Shown piece by piece: positions 25,216 to 33,387 of a stretch of 64,000 bases of DNA; within the stretch, counting starts at the first letter, position 1, and each line of letters opens with the position of its first letter. Source of the stretch: CAZYLZ01 sp964648335 (GTDB taxonomy: Bacteria > Patescibacteriota > Minisyncoccia > Phycocordibacterales > UBA2100). A program made the position numbers and the translations under genes. The DNA lies in contig CAZYLZ010000004.1 of NCBI GenBank assembly GCA_964648335.1, forward strand, positions 1-64,000. The letters are read 5' to 3'. The notes under the pieces were generated by a model. That model made no database searches, had not been told where the DNA came from, and saw only the letters and a list, made by a program, of their open reading frames with translations.

Positions 25216-25944
25216 TCAATTCTGTTGTCCCCGTTTCCAGGCCTCGATCTCGGCATGATTGCCGCCCAAGAGTACTTTTGGCACCCTGTGGTTCTTTCCT
25301 TTCCACTTCAAGACCTCGGGGCGTGTATACACGTCGGGGCTTGCCGTGCGTTCCTCTTCCAAAGACTCATACTTACCCAAGACTCCCGGAATCTGCCGAA
25401 CAACCGCATCAATAACGGTTGCTGCTGGCAACTCGCCGCCGGTAAGGACATAGGGGCCGACAGTGATCGCGTCTGCTTTGAGTATCTTTGCGACACGCGC
25501 GTCCACGCCTTCGTAGTGACCACAAATCATGAGTATGTTTTTCTTTTTCGACAGATCTCGGGCCATCTTGGCGTCGAATTGCTTACCGCTCGGAGAAAAG
25601 AAGAGCACGGTAGCGCCACGCGTACCTTTAAGAGCGGCGGCCGCCGCTTTAAGCATGCTTTCAGGTTCCATCACCATGCCAGGCCCGCCACCGTATGGCC
25701 TGCGATCTACCCTGCTTCGCAAATGCTTCGCAGGACGAGCGTTCACGATATCAACTTTCTTGTTTGCCTCTTGGGTATCGGTCACGAAATCGCGTGGATT
25801 GTAGTACGAGATTTTGACCAACGCTTTGCGTCCCGGTTTTCTGCCATGCGGTTCGATATCCTTTTGCGAACGGCCGAGCATCGACGCGTCGAGGTACGGC
25901 TTGATGGACTCGGGAAACAGCGAAAGTATGTGGAAATGCAACAT
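25216..25944 (-). CDS. trmD: tRNA (guanine-37-N1)-methyltransferase
   Basis: Methylates G37 of tRNAs from S-adenosylmethionine, preventing +1 frameshifts. 242 aa, SPOUT fold with the deep knot: RRPYGGGPGMVMEPE, MICGHYEGVDARV, and VGPYVLTGGELPA. Between the RDF motif and RPYGGG there is an insertion of about 20 residues relative to the E. coli protein. The start at 25944 is set by a TATAGT box 7 nt upstream. rimM, which usually lies next to trmD, is absent. Confidence 0.94.
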   Translation of the reverse strand: MLHFHILSLFPESIKPYLDASMLGRSQKDIEPHGRKPGRKALVKISYYNPRDFVTDTQEANKKVDIVNARPAKHLRSRVDRRPYGGGPGMVMEPESMLKAAAAALKGTRGATVLFFSPSGKQFDAKMARDLSKKKNILMICGHYEGVDARVAKILKADAITVGPYVLTGGELPAATVIDAVVRQIPGVLGKYESLEEERTASPDVYTRPEVLKWKGKNHRVPKVLLGGNHAEIEAWKRGQQN

Positions 25945-25946
25945 AG

Positions 25947-25975
25947 TTGACACTATACAATAAACGACGTAATAT
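25947..25975. promoter_or_regulatory. Overlapping divergent promoters of trmD and the 26002 gene
   Basis: Plus strand: TTGACA (25947-25952), a 17-bp spacer, TAATAT (25970-25975). Minus strand: the trmD -10 box TATAGT occupies 25952-25957, sharing a base with the plus-strand -35. Polymerase cannot bind both at once, so the two genes may compete. Confidence 0.7.
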
Positions 25976-26001
25976 ATCAACTGGTAACAACGGAGACTCC
26001 G

Positions 26002-26388
26002 ATGACTGCGAATTCAAAAAAACGCGCTATGGTACTCAAGCTACCGGCTGCACAATTTTTTAGCACGCCGTTCATACTCGAGTCGTCACCGAGTGACTGC
26101 GCCACTGCCACCGCGAAACGCATCGCCAAAGCGTTCCTGAACACGTTTGTCCTGCGGGATGAACGTATGACTGTGGCAGAAGTGCTTGAGCAGACAGCCA
26201 GTAACAGAGGTGTGAAAACGACGCTGCTCTCGGCAATCGGTACCCCGGAATCTACCGCCCGGGCTGTATTCGCGAAGTTCTGCGAAAAGTTCGAGCTGCA
26301 CGAGCTCTGCGACAACCAACCCGCCAAGATGTACGAAACCGGTTACGCGCTCTCTGCGGAAGCGAAGGCCGTTCTGGCTGAGAACTGA
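26002..26388 (+). CDS. Small hypothetical protein inserted in the rpsP-khpA-trmD group
   Basis: 128 aa, soluble and helical (TATAKRIAKAFLNTFVLRDE; VAEVLEQTASNRGVKTTLL), with a weak resemblance to helix-turn-helix proteins that I would not press. ACGGAG lies before the ATG. It has its own promoter and terminator and runs opposite to the genes on either side. No family recognised. Confidence 0.65.
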   Translation: MTANSKKRAMVLKLPAAQFFSTPFILESSPSDCATATAKRIAKAFLNTFVLRDERMTVAEVLEQTASNRGVKTTLLSAIGTPESTARAVFAKFCEKFELHELCDNQPAKMYETGYALSAEAKAVLAEN

Positions 26389-26397
26389 ACAATACGC

Positions 26398-26435
26398 AAT
26401 CAGCCGCGACATTGTCGCGGCTGATTTCTTTTTTA
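26398..26435 (+). terminator. Intrinsic terminator of the 26002 gene
   Basis: AATCAGCCGCGAC and GTCGCGGCTGATT around ATT, then TCTTTTTT. Its position between convergent genes also suits khpA. Confidence 0.93.
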
Positions 26436-26446
26436 TGTAAGAAAAA

Positions 26447-26776
26447 TTAGGACTCGAGATCTGCCAAGGCTTCGTCGACGGACTTCTCGCGAGGGGCCGA
26501 TGTGCCGCCGGTTGCACCATCGCGCATACCGCCTTCGGGTTCGTTGATCTTGAGGTTGACGCGAGCGTCGTACTTCATGCCGACGACGCGAAGTACCGTG
26601 CGGATTGCCTTAGCTGTCTGTCCTGCACGTCCTATCACCTTCCCCATGTCGTCGCGATGTACCGTAAGGGTAAGGAGCACGCCCATCTCGTCGACGGTTC
26701 GCACTATCTTGATGTCGGCCGGATGGTCGACCAAAGCCTTGATTACGTATTCGAGAAATATCTGATCTTGTTCCAT
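26447..26776 (-). CDS. khpA: KH-domain RNA-binding protein
   Basis: 109 aa. A single KH domain with the GxxG loop as IGRAG (KVIGRAGQTAKAIRTVL), preceded by two strands ending LTLTVHRDDMG. This is the KhpA/YlqC type, which usually lies next to rpsP, as here. RNA chaperone or regulator of cell-division mRNAs in other bacteria. The C-terminus has an acidic tail. The start at 26776 has no Shine-Dalgarno site. Confidence 0.88.
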   Translation of the reverse strand: MEQDQIFLEYVIKALVDHPADIKIVRTVDEMGVLLTLTVHRDDMGKVIGRAGQTAKAIRTVLRVVGMKYDARVNLKINEPEGGMRDGATGGTSAPREKSVDEALADLES

Positions 26777-26927
26777 GGCGGTATACGTTAATTCTTAAAT
26801 CCTAAAGACTTTTCGGTCAAAAAAGCATGTCCGCGCATGTGATGCGCGCATGAACGTAATGCTACACGAGAACCGCAGAAATCCTGCGGACTTTTCCACA
26901 TGATACTGCAAAGAGGAGTCGAGCGAG

Positions 26928-27290
26928 TTACGCTCCGGGCGCGTCGGCGACAACTGGTGTCTCCTCTGCCGCTGCAATTGGGGCTGCTGCAGGTGCTGCA
27001 ACCTCTTCCTTCTTAGGAGCACTTTTCTGAGGAAGAACGTTGACCTTCTTCCCCTTAATGATACCTGCCGAGATGAGCATGTTATGAACCGTCGGAGATG
27101 GCTGAGCGCCCATTTTTATCCAGTGCTGGATGCGGTCTGCCTTGAGATTGCGCTGCTTGGTTATAGGGTCGTACGTGCCGACCATGTCGACATTGGTACC
27201 CGCCTTAGGGCTTGCTGTATGCTCGCACACCACGATTCGATACGAAGGATCGTTGGTGCGGCCGCCGCGTTGCATGCGTATCTTCAACAT
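26928..27290 (-). CDS. rpsP: Small-subunit ribosomal protein bS16
   Basis: 120 aa: LKIRMQRGGRTNDPSYRIVV at the N-terminus, VGTYDP and the RIQHWIKMGAQPSPTV motif follow. About 40 extra C-terminal residues are Lys then Ala/Pro/Glu-rich. The start at 27290 is preferred over 27308 because a consensus-like promoter lies just upstream, with the TACAGT box 8 nt before the ATG; it gives the conserved opening MLKIRMQRGG. Confidence 0.93.
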   Translation of the reverse strand: MLKIRMQRGGRTNDPSYRIVVCEHTASPKAGTNVDMVGTYDPITKQRNLKADRIQHWIKMGAQPSPTVHNMLISAGIIKGKKVNVLPQKSAPKKEEVAAPAAAPIAAAEETPVVADAPGA

Positions 27291-27298
27291 AGGGTCAA

Positions 27299-27327
27299 AC
27301 TGTAGCAAATAATAAGTATGCGGTCAA
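27299..27327 (-). promoter_or_regulatory. Promoter of rpsP (leaderless)
   Basis: Minus strand: TTGACC (27322-27327), a 17-bp spacer, TACAGT (27299-27304), then 8 nt to the ATG. Confidence 0.8.
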
Positions 27328-27441
27328 ATTGCTCGAAATAAGGGTCTAACAACGCCAAGATGTCCGGGTACGGGATACGGGCCAGGAATCGGACCGACGG
27401 TCGGACAATAGCACGGGATTCCTGCTGTGGCAAACGGGTGG

Positions 27442-27447
27442 TATACT
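27442..27447 (+). promoter_or_regulatory. -10 box of rnr (leaderless, GTG start)
   Basis: TATACT, with 7 nt to the GTG at 27455. Confidence 0.7.
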
Positions 27448-27454
27448 CCCCTGT

Positions 27455-29365
27455 GTGTTAACTCCAAAGACCTATCGCGGCATCATCGCCGTCACCCGTC
27501 GTGGCACGGGTTTCTTATCAAACCCCGAATTCACTGAAGACGTGCTCATCGAGCGCGAGTCTCTTAACTGTGCCTTAAATGGCGACGAGGTCGAGATAAC
27601 CTTGGGCAAGAAGGTACGCGGGCGCCAGACCGGCCAGGTGACGGAGGTCCTCATCCGCGCCCAGACCGAGTTCGTCGGCGTCATGTCGAAGGTCGACAGC
27701 ACGCTCGTGCTCGTTCCCGACGACCAGCGCTGCTACGTAAAATTCCGTCTCTCGGACCCCAAAGACGCACAAATTGGCGACAAGGCAATTGTCAGGCTCT
27801 CTCGCTGGAACAATGCCCGCCTCGACCCTATTGCAGACTTGGTAGAGGTCTTGGGCAAGGCCGGCGAACACGAGGCCGAGACCCGCGCTACCGTCATCGT
27901 CCACGGCTTCAAGACCGAATTCCCTGCCGACGTGCTGAGAGAAGCAGAAGAGCTTCATAAAAACCGTGCAATAACCGACGCCGAAGTTGCGCTGCGCCGC
28001 GACATCCGCGATGTCGTCACCTTCACCATCGACCCGGACGACGCGAAAGACTTCGACGACGCGCTTTCAGTAAAAAAGATTTCTGACGATCGATACGAGA
28101 TCGGCGTGCACATCGCCGACGTGACGCACTACGTACGCCCCGGCATGGCGCTCGACGCCGAAGCGAAGAAGCGTGGCACCTCGGTATACCTGGTAGACCG
28201 TACTATCCCCATGCTTCCCGAAGTACTATCGAACGACATCTGCTCGCTTCGTCCCAACGAAGATCGACTCACCTTTAGCGCGATGTTCGTGGTAGATGCA
28301 AGCGCGCGCATTCACGAGCGCTGGTTTGGCCGCACCGCCATCAACTCGAACAAGCGATTCACCTACAAAACAGCGCAGGATAATCTCGACGCCAACTCCG
28401 GCGAGCACATCGAAGAGCTTACTGTGCTGCGTGACCTCGCGCGTCTCATGCGGCGCGAGCGCGAAAACTCGGGAGCAATATCCTTCGAAACAGACGAGGT
28501 CAAGATTGCGCTCGACGACAAGGGCAAGCCGGTGAAGGTGTACGTGAAGGAGCGGCTCGAAACAATGAAGATGATCGAGGACTGGATGCTCCAAGCAAAT
28601 CGCGAAGTACCTGACTACATAAAGAGCCTATCGCCCAAAGACGCCGAGCTACCCTTCATCTACCGTATCCACGACACGCCCGCGGACGATCGTATCGAGG
28701 ACCTGCGCATATTCTTAAAGGCCGTCGGCTATGAACTCGGAAAAGCAGGATCGAAGATCGCACCCGGAGACATCAACAAGCTCCTCGCTGCAGCGAAAGG
28801 ATCGCCCGAAGAGACCGTCGTGCAGATGGCGACCCTGCGTTCGATGGCCAAGGCGATCTACAGCCACGCAAACATCGGACACTTCTCGCTCGGGTTCGAG
28901 AACTACACACATTTCACCTCGCCTATCCGTCGTTACCCCGACATGCTCGCGCACCGATTGCTCGCATCGCATATCAAAGGAAAACCCATATCGAAAGAAG
29001 AGCTCGAAAGCTACCGTCGCGCCTGTGTCACCAGTTCCGAGCGCGAGGTGGCTGCTGCCGAGGCTGAACGCGAGTCAATAAAGTACAAGCAGATCGAGTT
29101 CTTGGAGAACCGCATCGGGCAGACGTTCGAAGGAACAATCACCGGAGTCGCCGAGCACGGCATCTACGTTGCCGAAAAGGAGTCGCGCGCCGAAGGACTC
29201 TTGCGCGTCGCAAACCTCAAAGACGACTACTACAGTTTTGACAAGAAGCACTATGCGCTCGTGGGCCAGCGCAACAAAAAATCATATCGCTTGGGCGATG
29301 CCATCACCGTCAAGTTGTATGCTGCGGACCCGCTCCATCGTCAGATCGACTGGATGCTCGCATAG
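27455..29365 (+). CDS. rnr: Ribonuclease R (RNB-family 3'-5' exoribonuclease)
   Basis: 636 aa. Degrades structured RNA. Cold-shock-like OB domains at the N-terminus, then the RNB catalytic core with TIDPDDAKDFDDALSV, where the Asp residues bind Mg. Later RNB landmarks are YSHANIGHFSLGFENYTHFTSPIRRYPD. A C-terminal S1 domain has GTITGVAEHGIYV. GTG start. Shorter than the E. coli protein (813 aa) because the N-terminal helix-turn-helix and the basic tail are missing. Confidence 0.93.
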   Translation: MLTPKTYRGIIAVTRRGTGFLSNPEFTEDVLIERESLNCALNGDEVEITLGKKVRGRQTGQVTEVLIRAQTEFVGVMSKVDSTLVLVPDDQRCYVKFRLSDPKDAQIGDKAIVRLSRWNNARLDPIADLVEVLGKAGEHEAETRATVIVHGFKTEFPADVLREAEELHKNRAITDAEVALRRDIRDVVTFTIDPDDAKDFDDALSVKKISDDRYEIGVHIADVTHYVRPGMALDAEAKKRGTSVYLVDRTIPMLPEVLSNDICSLRPNEDRLTFSAMFVVDASARIHERWFGRTAINSNKRFTYKTAQDNLDANSGEHIEELTVLRDLARLMRRERENSGAISFETDEVKIALDDKGKPVKVYVKERLETMKMIEDWMLQANREVPDYIKSLSPKDAELPFIYRIHDTPADDRIEDLRIFLKAVGYELGKAGSKIAPGDINKLLAAAKGSPEETVVQMATLRSMAKAIYSHANIGHFSLGFENYTHFTSPIRRYPDMLAHRLLASHIKGKPISKEELESYRRACVTSSEREVAAAEAERESIKYKQIEFLENRIGQTFEGTITGVAEHGIYVAEKESRAEGLLRVANLKDDYYSFDKKHYALVGQRNKKSYRLGDAITVKLYAADPLHRQIDWMLA

Positions 29366-29435
29366 AGACTCTCCGCGATTGGTGCATTCCGGCATTGCGA
29401 CCTTGAGGCGCATCCGGTTTCTGAGATCACACGTA

Positions 29436-30344
29436 CTAGCGAGTCTTTGTCTTCTTTTTCGAAGCCGCTTTCTTCTGAGAAATCGGCGCTACTGCTGCGA
29501 CAGCATCGCTGCCGTAGACGCCACGAAGGAGGTCGAGATCTTTTCCTGTTGATGTAAGCAGATGGATATTCTTCTTTTCCATCGCCTTTAAGACGTCGAT
29601 GCCTATCGCATCGTCCTTGCAGTACATCTCGTAATGACCTCGGAGCGCCGCCATGTCTTTTATAAAGCAGACGCCACCGGCACCCCGTCCGCCCTGGTCT
29701 ACTGGGCGTGTGTATTCGGGCCCGTTCTCGGGGTCTGCGGCGATAGCCTGGCGTATCGGGTCCCAGTTGGCGTCGAAGGTGCTCGCGAGGTCGTGCAGTA
29801 TGTTGTAGAAGATGATTCTAAAGTACCCGACACCGTTGCGCGCATACTTTATGAGCTCGGCCTCGGTCGAATCGCACACCAAATCGAACGATGCCTTGGG
29901 CAAGAGCTTGATGATTGCTGCTGCTGCCTTGCGCTGCGCCGGCGTGTCCTTGGTTATACCGACGATGTTGCGCTTAGGATTCGCGGCGTCGTACGCGGCA
30001 GTGCGCGCATTAAGGAATTCTGGGCTGTGAAGCACCGAAATCTTGGGAAATGCTTTCTGCAGATTCTTGGTCGTGCCGGGTAATAGGGTCGACTTGACGA
30101 CGGCGGTCTTGCCGGTGCCCACGAGCCGCAGCGCGCCTTCGACGATACTCATGTCGAACTCGCCGTTTTTGGTAGGCGTCGGCACCGCAATAAAGACGTA
30201 ATCGCACTTCGATATCTTGTCCTTGTTCTTTACGTACGCGGGCTCGAGCGAGTAACGCACCACCTCGTAGCCGCGCGACTCGAAGTCGTCGGCGTAGGAC
30301 TTTCCTATGAACCCCTGCCCTATAAAACCTATGGTTACGCTCAT
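29436..30344 (-). CDS. Short UDP-glucose/GDP-mannose dehydrogenase-like protein
   Basis: 302 aa against about 430 for the family. The N-terminal NAD domain has GFIGQGFIGKSYADDF, and VFIAVPTPT is conserved. The central dimerisation domain has SPEFLNARTA, the Lys of AELIKYARNGVGYF and a Cys in GRGAGGVCFIKD, the position of the catalytic Cys. The C-terminal UDP-binding domain is missing; in its place is a Lys-rich tail. It may act on another sugar nucleotide or be regulatory. The start at 30344 is 7 nt after a TAGGAT box. Confidence 0.75.
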   Translation of the reverse strand: MSVTIGFIGQGFIGKSYADDFESRGYEVVRYSLEPAYVKNKDKISKCDYVFIAVPTPTKNGEFDMSIVEGALRLVGTGKTAVVKSTLLPGTTKNLQKAFPKISVLHSPEFLNARTAAYDAANPKRNIVGITKDTPAQRKAAAAIIKLLPKASFDLVCDSTEAELIKYARNGVGYFRIIFYNILHDLASTFDANWDPIRQAIAADPENGPEYTRPVDQGGRGAGGVCFIKDMAALRGHYEMYCKDDAIGIDVLKAMEKKNIHLLTSTGKDLDLLRGVYGSDAVAAVAPISQKKAASKKKTKTR

Positions 30345-30491
30345 AAAATCCATCCTACCAGAATAAAAAAACCATGCACGCACTGCCCCTCACCCCCTCA
30401 TGTTACGAGGTTTTGAAAGTATTGATGCTTAGTACCAAAGACAGCACTAGATCAGGCATGGAAAGGCGCCAACGATGCCGGTGTTCTGTTT

Positions 30492-30500
30492 TGTTATAAT
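30492..30500 (+). promoter_or_regulatory. Extended -10 promoter of the 30524 gene
   Basis: TGTTATAAT: a TG one base before TATAAT (30495-30500). There is no good -35, as expected for extended -10 promoters. Confidence 0.7.
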
Positions 30501-30523
30501 CGGATAAGACAAAGGAGGAAGCG

Positions 30524-30787
30524 ATGACACCAGAACAAAAGACTGCGAGAGACAACTGCATCAGGCATGCGGCGTCCGTTCAGGTAACAGTTGATTTTAG
30601 GATGGACGGGGTCACCTGTATCGCCTATTTCCATAGCGGCGGCCCAGCCCAGCTCTACGAGCTAATCTCGCCCGAAGGATTCTCGATTGAGCTCGATCCG
30701 AACCAAGGCATTACGCGTGACATGATAGATCGCCTCGAAGATCTGCGTATCCACGGTAAGGAACCAGTCGTTTCCTCGTCGGCATGA
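30524..30787 (+). CDS. Small hypothetical protein
   Basis: 87 aa with two Cys (DNCIRHA and GVTCIAYFH), beta-rich by appearance, no signal peptide. AAAGGAGG lies before the ATG, and a strong terminator follows. No family recognised. A solo gene of the same design as those at 3386, 16243 and 26002. Confidence 0.7.
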   Translation: MTPEQKTARDNCIRHAASVQVTVDFRMDGVTCIAYFHSGGPAQLYELISPEGFSIELDPNQGITRDMIDRLEDLRIHGKEPVVSSSA

Positions 30788-30805
30788 CTCCTCGTTACCG
30801 CAAAC

Positions 30806-30848
30806 AACCCCGGTAAGGCCATCTTCGGCACTTATCCGGGGTTCGTTC
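30806..30848 (+). terminator. Hairpin terminator of the 30524 gene
   Basis: AACCCCGGTAAG (30806-30817) pairs with CTTATCCGGGGTT (30831-30843) with one bulge; followed by CGTTCGTT. It also faces the end of the protease gene at 30851. Confidence 0.75.
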
Positions 30849-30850
30849 GT

Positions 30851-32563
30851 TCATGCGACCGGGTCCAACGAGAACCCGCCCGAGATCTGCTTGAACGTTT
30901 TCTTCTTTTGGGGCGTATCGGGTGCCGGAACTAATACAACAGGAGATGAATGGTGCTCCGTCGATGGATCAGAATCCTTGCGAACGATGTCGCCTATCGT
31001 CCCGGCTTTTTCGCCAGAAAATACTGCGCGCAAAAAATGGTTTTTCCAGCTATTCGTCGCCGGATTGTGCGTATGGACCAATGACTGACCACTCTCGCTG
31101 CCAGCGATCACGATACTAGCCGGGACGCCCGCCTTCGTGACCGTATCGAGCACTTTTTGCGCAAGATCTCCCGATAGACATGCCGAAAAAACATAGACAT
31201 CTGGCTGCTTGGGATCGAAGGTCTTGTTCTTTATGCGTCGACGTGTCCGCTCGATTATTGCAGACGCCAGAGCATCGCTCGAAAGTGCAAACGCAGGATG
31301 TAGGGGCCTCAGAGGATCGGTAGACACCGACATCCTTTCAGGAGAACCGTGCATTGCAAAGATTACGCTGAGCGGCGCATCGGATGATTTTCGTATGACT
31401 TCAAAAATAGCTCCAGGAAAATGCTCGAGGTCGCTTTGCCGCGATGGAGGGCGCAAAACTAAGAATTTCGTGGCGGTGTCGTTGTTTTTTTTCCAAAGTT
31501 CTTCTAGGGATTTTTCTGCCACTCTGTCATCCAAAAAATTGACATTACCTACAGTATCAAAGCCGTACGTCATTATCACATTGCGTTGCTTCAATATGTC
31601 TAAGTCCTCGAACTGATGCCGCAGCGCAACAAGCGACTCGACAGATTCTCTAATCGCTTCAGGAGTGACTGCCATCTTCTTCTTTGCCAAGTCCGCAGCA
31701 ACAAGAAGTTTTGCCTGCGCCCATGCCGAGAAATTCCTCATCATATGTTCTTCCGAGAATGATTTTAAGAAAGCATATCGCTCGTAGTTGAGCGTGTATT
31801 TTTCTTGTGAATACTGCTTCCATTTTATCTGAGAAGGTAGGCCCCCCATACTCGGATTCATAAGTGGTTCGTAATCATTCCATACGACTGGAGCAGCGGT
31901 GTCAGTGATCGGCAACAGTGCCTCGTCGGGAATTTTGAGGGCAATCGTAACCAAAGGATTCTCCCAAAAAGTTTTCCAATTGACCACAAAGTTATCGATC
32001 GTAAAGAAAGCGCCGACACCAAGAGCTGCAGCTTGGTCGTCGAGCGCACGCTCAAGGTTCTTCGCTCTGTTACCTGGTTTGCCACTCTCTCGCGCAGCGC
32101 GCGATTCGTCTAAGATCTTTCCCGTCTCGATTGGGTGCATCGACGACCAATACCGTACAAAGATTGGGTCCACGACGCCGGTCTCTATTACGAATGCCGC
32201 AACAACCCACGCGTCTTTGTGCGAAGCATAGTGGTCGTAGGCAAGCAGAGCTGCAAGTGGATCCTTTGCGACGGCTGCTGCCAAAAGTTCCGTCGATTTT
32301 GGGTGCTCTCCCCATCGCGCGGCGAAGCGCTCGTAAAAGAGCGGCAAATTACTCGCCAAAGTATCGCGTGCTTCTTTCTCGCTCAGCTGCACGGGATCCC
32401 CCGGAACCTCTGGTGCGCTCGCCGAGGGGCTTTTTGCTAGGAGTGCATCGTCGGGCGATGCGGCGATAGCTTCGACCGGACCGCTCGCCAAAAGCGCCGC
32501 AAGAGCGGCACCCAAGAGCGGATTCTTTTTTGGCACACGGTTCTTTCGTCCCTCGAAGCTCAT
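30851..32563 (-). CDS. Secreted caspase-like (clan CD) cysteine peptidase
   Basis: 570 aa. A basic N-terminus followed by a hydrophobic stretch (residues 15-35, LLGAALAALLASGPVEAI) is a signal peptide or anchor. Residues 60-380 are a helical region with no recognised family. The C-terminal domain has SVIFAMHGSPE (His405-Gly406) and VYVFSACLSGD (Cys462): hydrophobic strand then His-Gly, 56 residues later hydrophobic strand then Ala-Cys, the dyad of caspases, gingipains and CHAT peptidases. Its ATG is one base after the stop of the preceding gene. Substrate unknown. Confidence 0.7.
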   Translation of the reverse strand: MSFEGRKNRVPKKNPLLGAALAALLASGPVEAIAASPDDALLAKSPSASAPEVPGDPVQLSEKEARDTLASNLPLFYERFAARWGEHPKSTELLAAAVAKDPLAALLAYDHYASHKDAWVVAAFVIETGVVDPIFVRYWSSMHPIETGKILDESRAARESGKPGNRAKNLERALDDQAAALGVGAFFTIDNFVVNWKTFWENPLVTIALKIPDEALLPITDTAAPVVWNDYEPLMNPSMGGLPSQIKWKQYSQEKYTLNYERYAFLKSFSEEHMMRNFSAWAQAKLLVAADLAKKKMAVTPEAIRESVESLVALRHQFEDLDILKQRNVIMTYGFDTVGNVNFLDDRVAEKSLEELWKKNNDTATKFLVLRPPSRQSDLEHFPGAIFEVIRKSSDAPLSVIFAMHGSPERMSVSTDPLRPLHPAFALSSDALASAIIERTRRRIKNKTFDPKQPDVYVFSACLSGDLAQKVLDTVTKAGVPASIVIAGSESGQSLVHTHNPATNSWKNHFLRAVFSGEKAGTIGDIVRKDSDPSTEHHSSPVVLVPAPDTPQKKKTFKQISGGFSLDPVA

Positions 32564-32564
32564 A

Positions 32565-33386
32565 TCATTTCGCCTGCCAGTAGTGCCGCCACGAATAGAC
32601 CGTTTTTCCAGTATTGCTCTTTTGTATCGGAGTATACCGGCTCACATATTCGTGACCTTCGTAAGTAATCACCGCTCCCGAGGGTGCATTTGGGTACAGG
32701 TCGTCGAGCATAATGTCCAACCTCTCCTCTTCGGTCATAGGAATCTTCCCTGTCTTCTTGAGTGCACGCTCTATGCGCATTTTTTTCTTGTAGCTGTCTA
32801 CAAACGGAGCATCGCTACTCTTGTTTGGATTGTTGCTGTTATCACTCATAGTTCCGAATATCTGACCGTCCTTATATCGTTCGTATTCTTCGAGCGTAAA
32901 CGATTCGTCGGGCCGTGCCAAAAATTCCTTAAGATTTTGCGCCGATCGTCTCGCTGCCGCTCGTTCAGCTTTGAGTAGCTGTTCGTGTGCCTCGCGATAT
33001 TTTGCAGACTGCTCCATACCCTCGAGCACGCGCTCGCGCGAATACTCAAACGTATGTGGTCTCCACTGGTCCTGCAGTTCGGGTGACATTTGTAGTTTAT
33101 GCTTTTCCCATTGCTTAAGACTTACCAGCGCGCTCAGGGTTACCGATCGTTCGTCCCAAGACACCTCGGGTTGCTTCTGTCGTATCCATCGAACTGCTTG
33201 TTTGGCTTCTTCGAGCGAGATGTTCGATTGTAAATGTTTGTGGTTGATCCGCTGTACTTTGGCAAAGTCGACGATAAACATGCGGGCCTCTTGTTCGAGC
33301 TTGTCTTCGGTAAATTCCGGCGCCGCTTTGGGAATCACTTCTTTCTTGGCTCGCTTAGTGGGCTTTTCGATACCTTTCTTGGACAT
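32565..33386 (-). CDS. Unknown charged protein between smc and the protease
   Basis: 273 aa, hydrophilic, mostly helical and rich in Lys, Glu and Arg (LLKAERAAARRSAQNLKEF), no signal peptide or membrane helix. The C-terminus (GAVITYEGHEYVSRYTPIQK) looks like a small beta domain. The start at 33386 is one base after the smc stop; the alternative at 33398 overlaps smc. Tight spacing on both sides shows a coupled three-gene operon. A partner of SMC, in the position of ScpA/ScpB, is possible but no kleisin motif is visible. Confidence 0.6.
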   Translation of the reverse strand: MSKKGIEKPTKRAKKEVIPKAAPEFTEDKLEQEARMFIVDFAKVQRINHKHLQSNISLEEAKQAVRWIRQKQPEVSWDERSVTLSALVSLKQWEKHKLQMSPELQDQWRPHTFEYSRERVLEGMEQSAKYREAHEQLLKAERAAARRSAQNLKEFLARPDESFTLEEYERYKDGQIFGTMSDNSNNPNKSSDAPFVDSYKKKMRIERALKKTGKIPMTEEERLDIMLDDLYPNAPSGAVITYEGHEYVSRYTPIQKSNTGKTVYSWRHYWQAK

Positions 33387-33387
33387 A

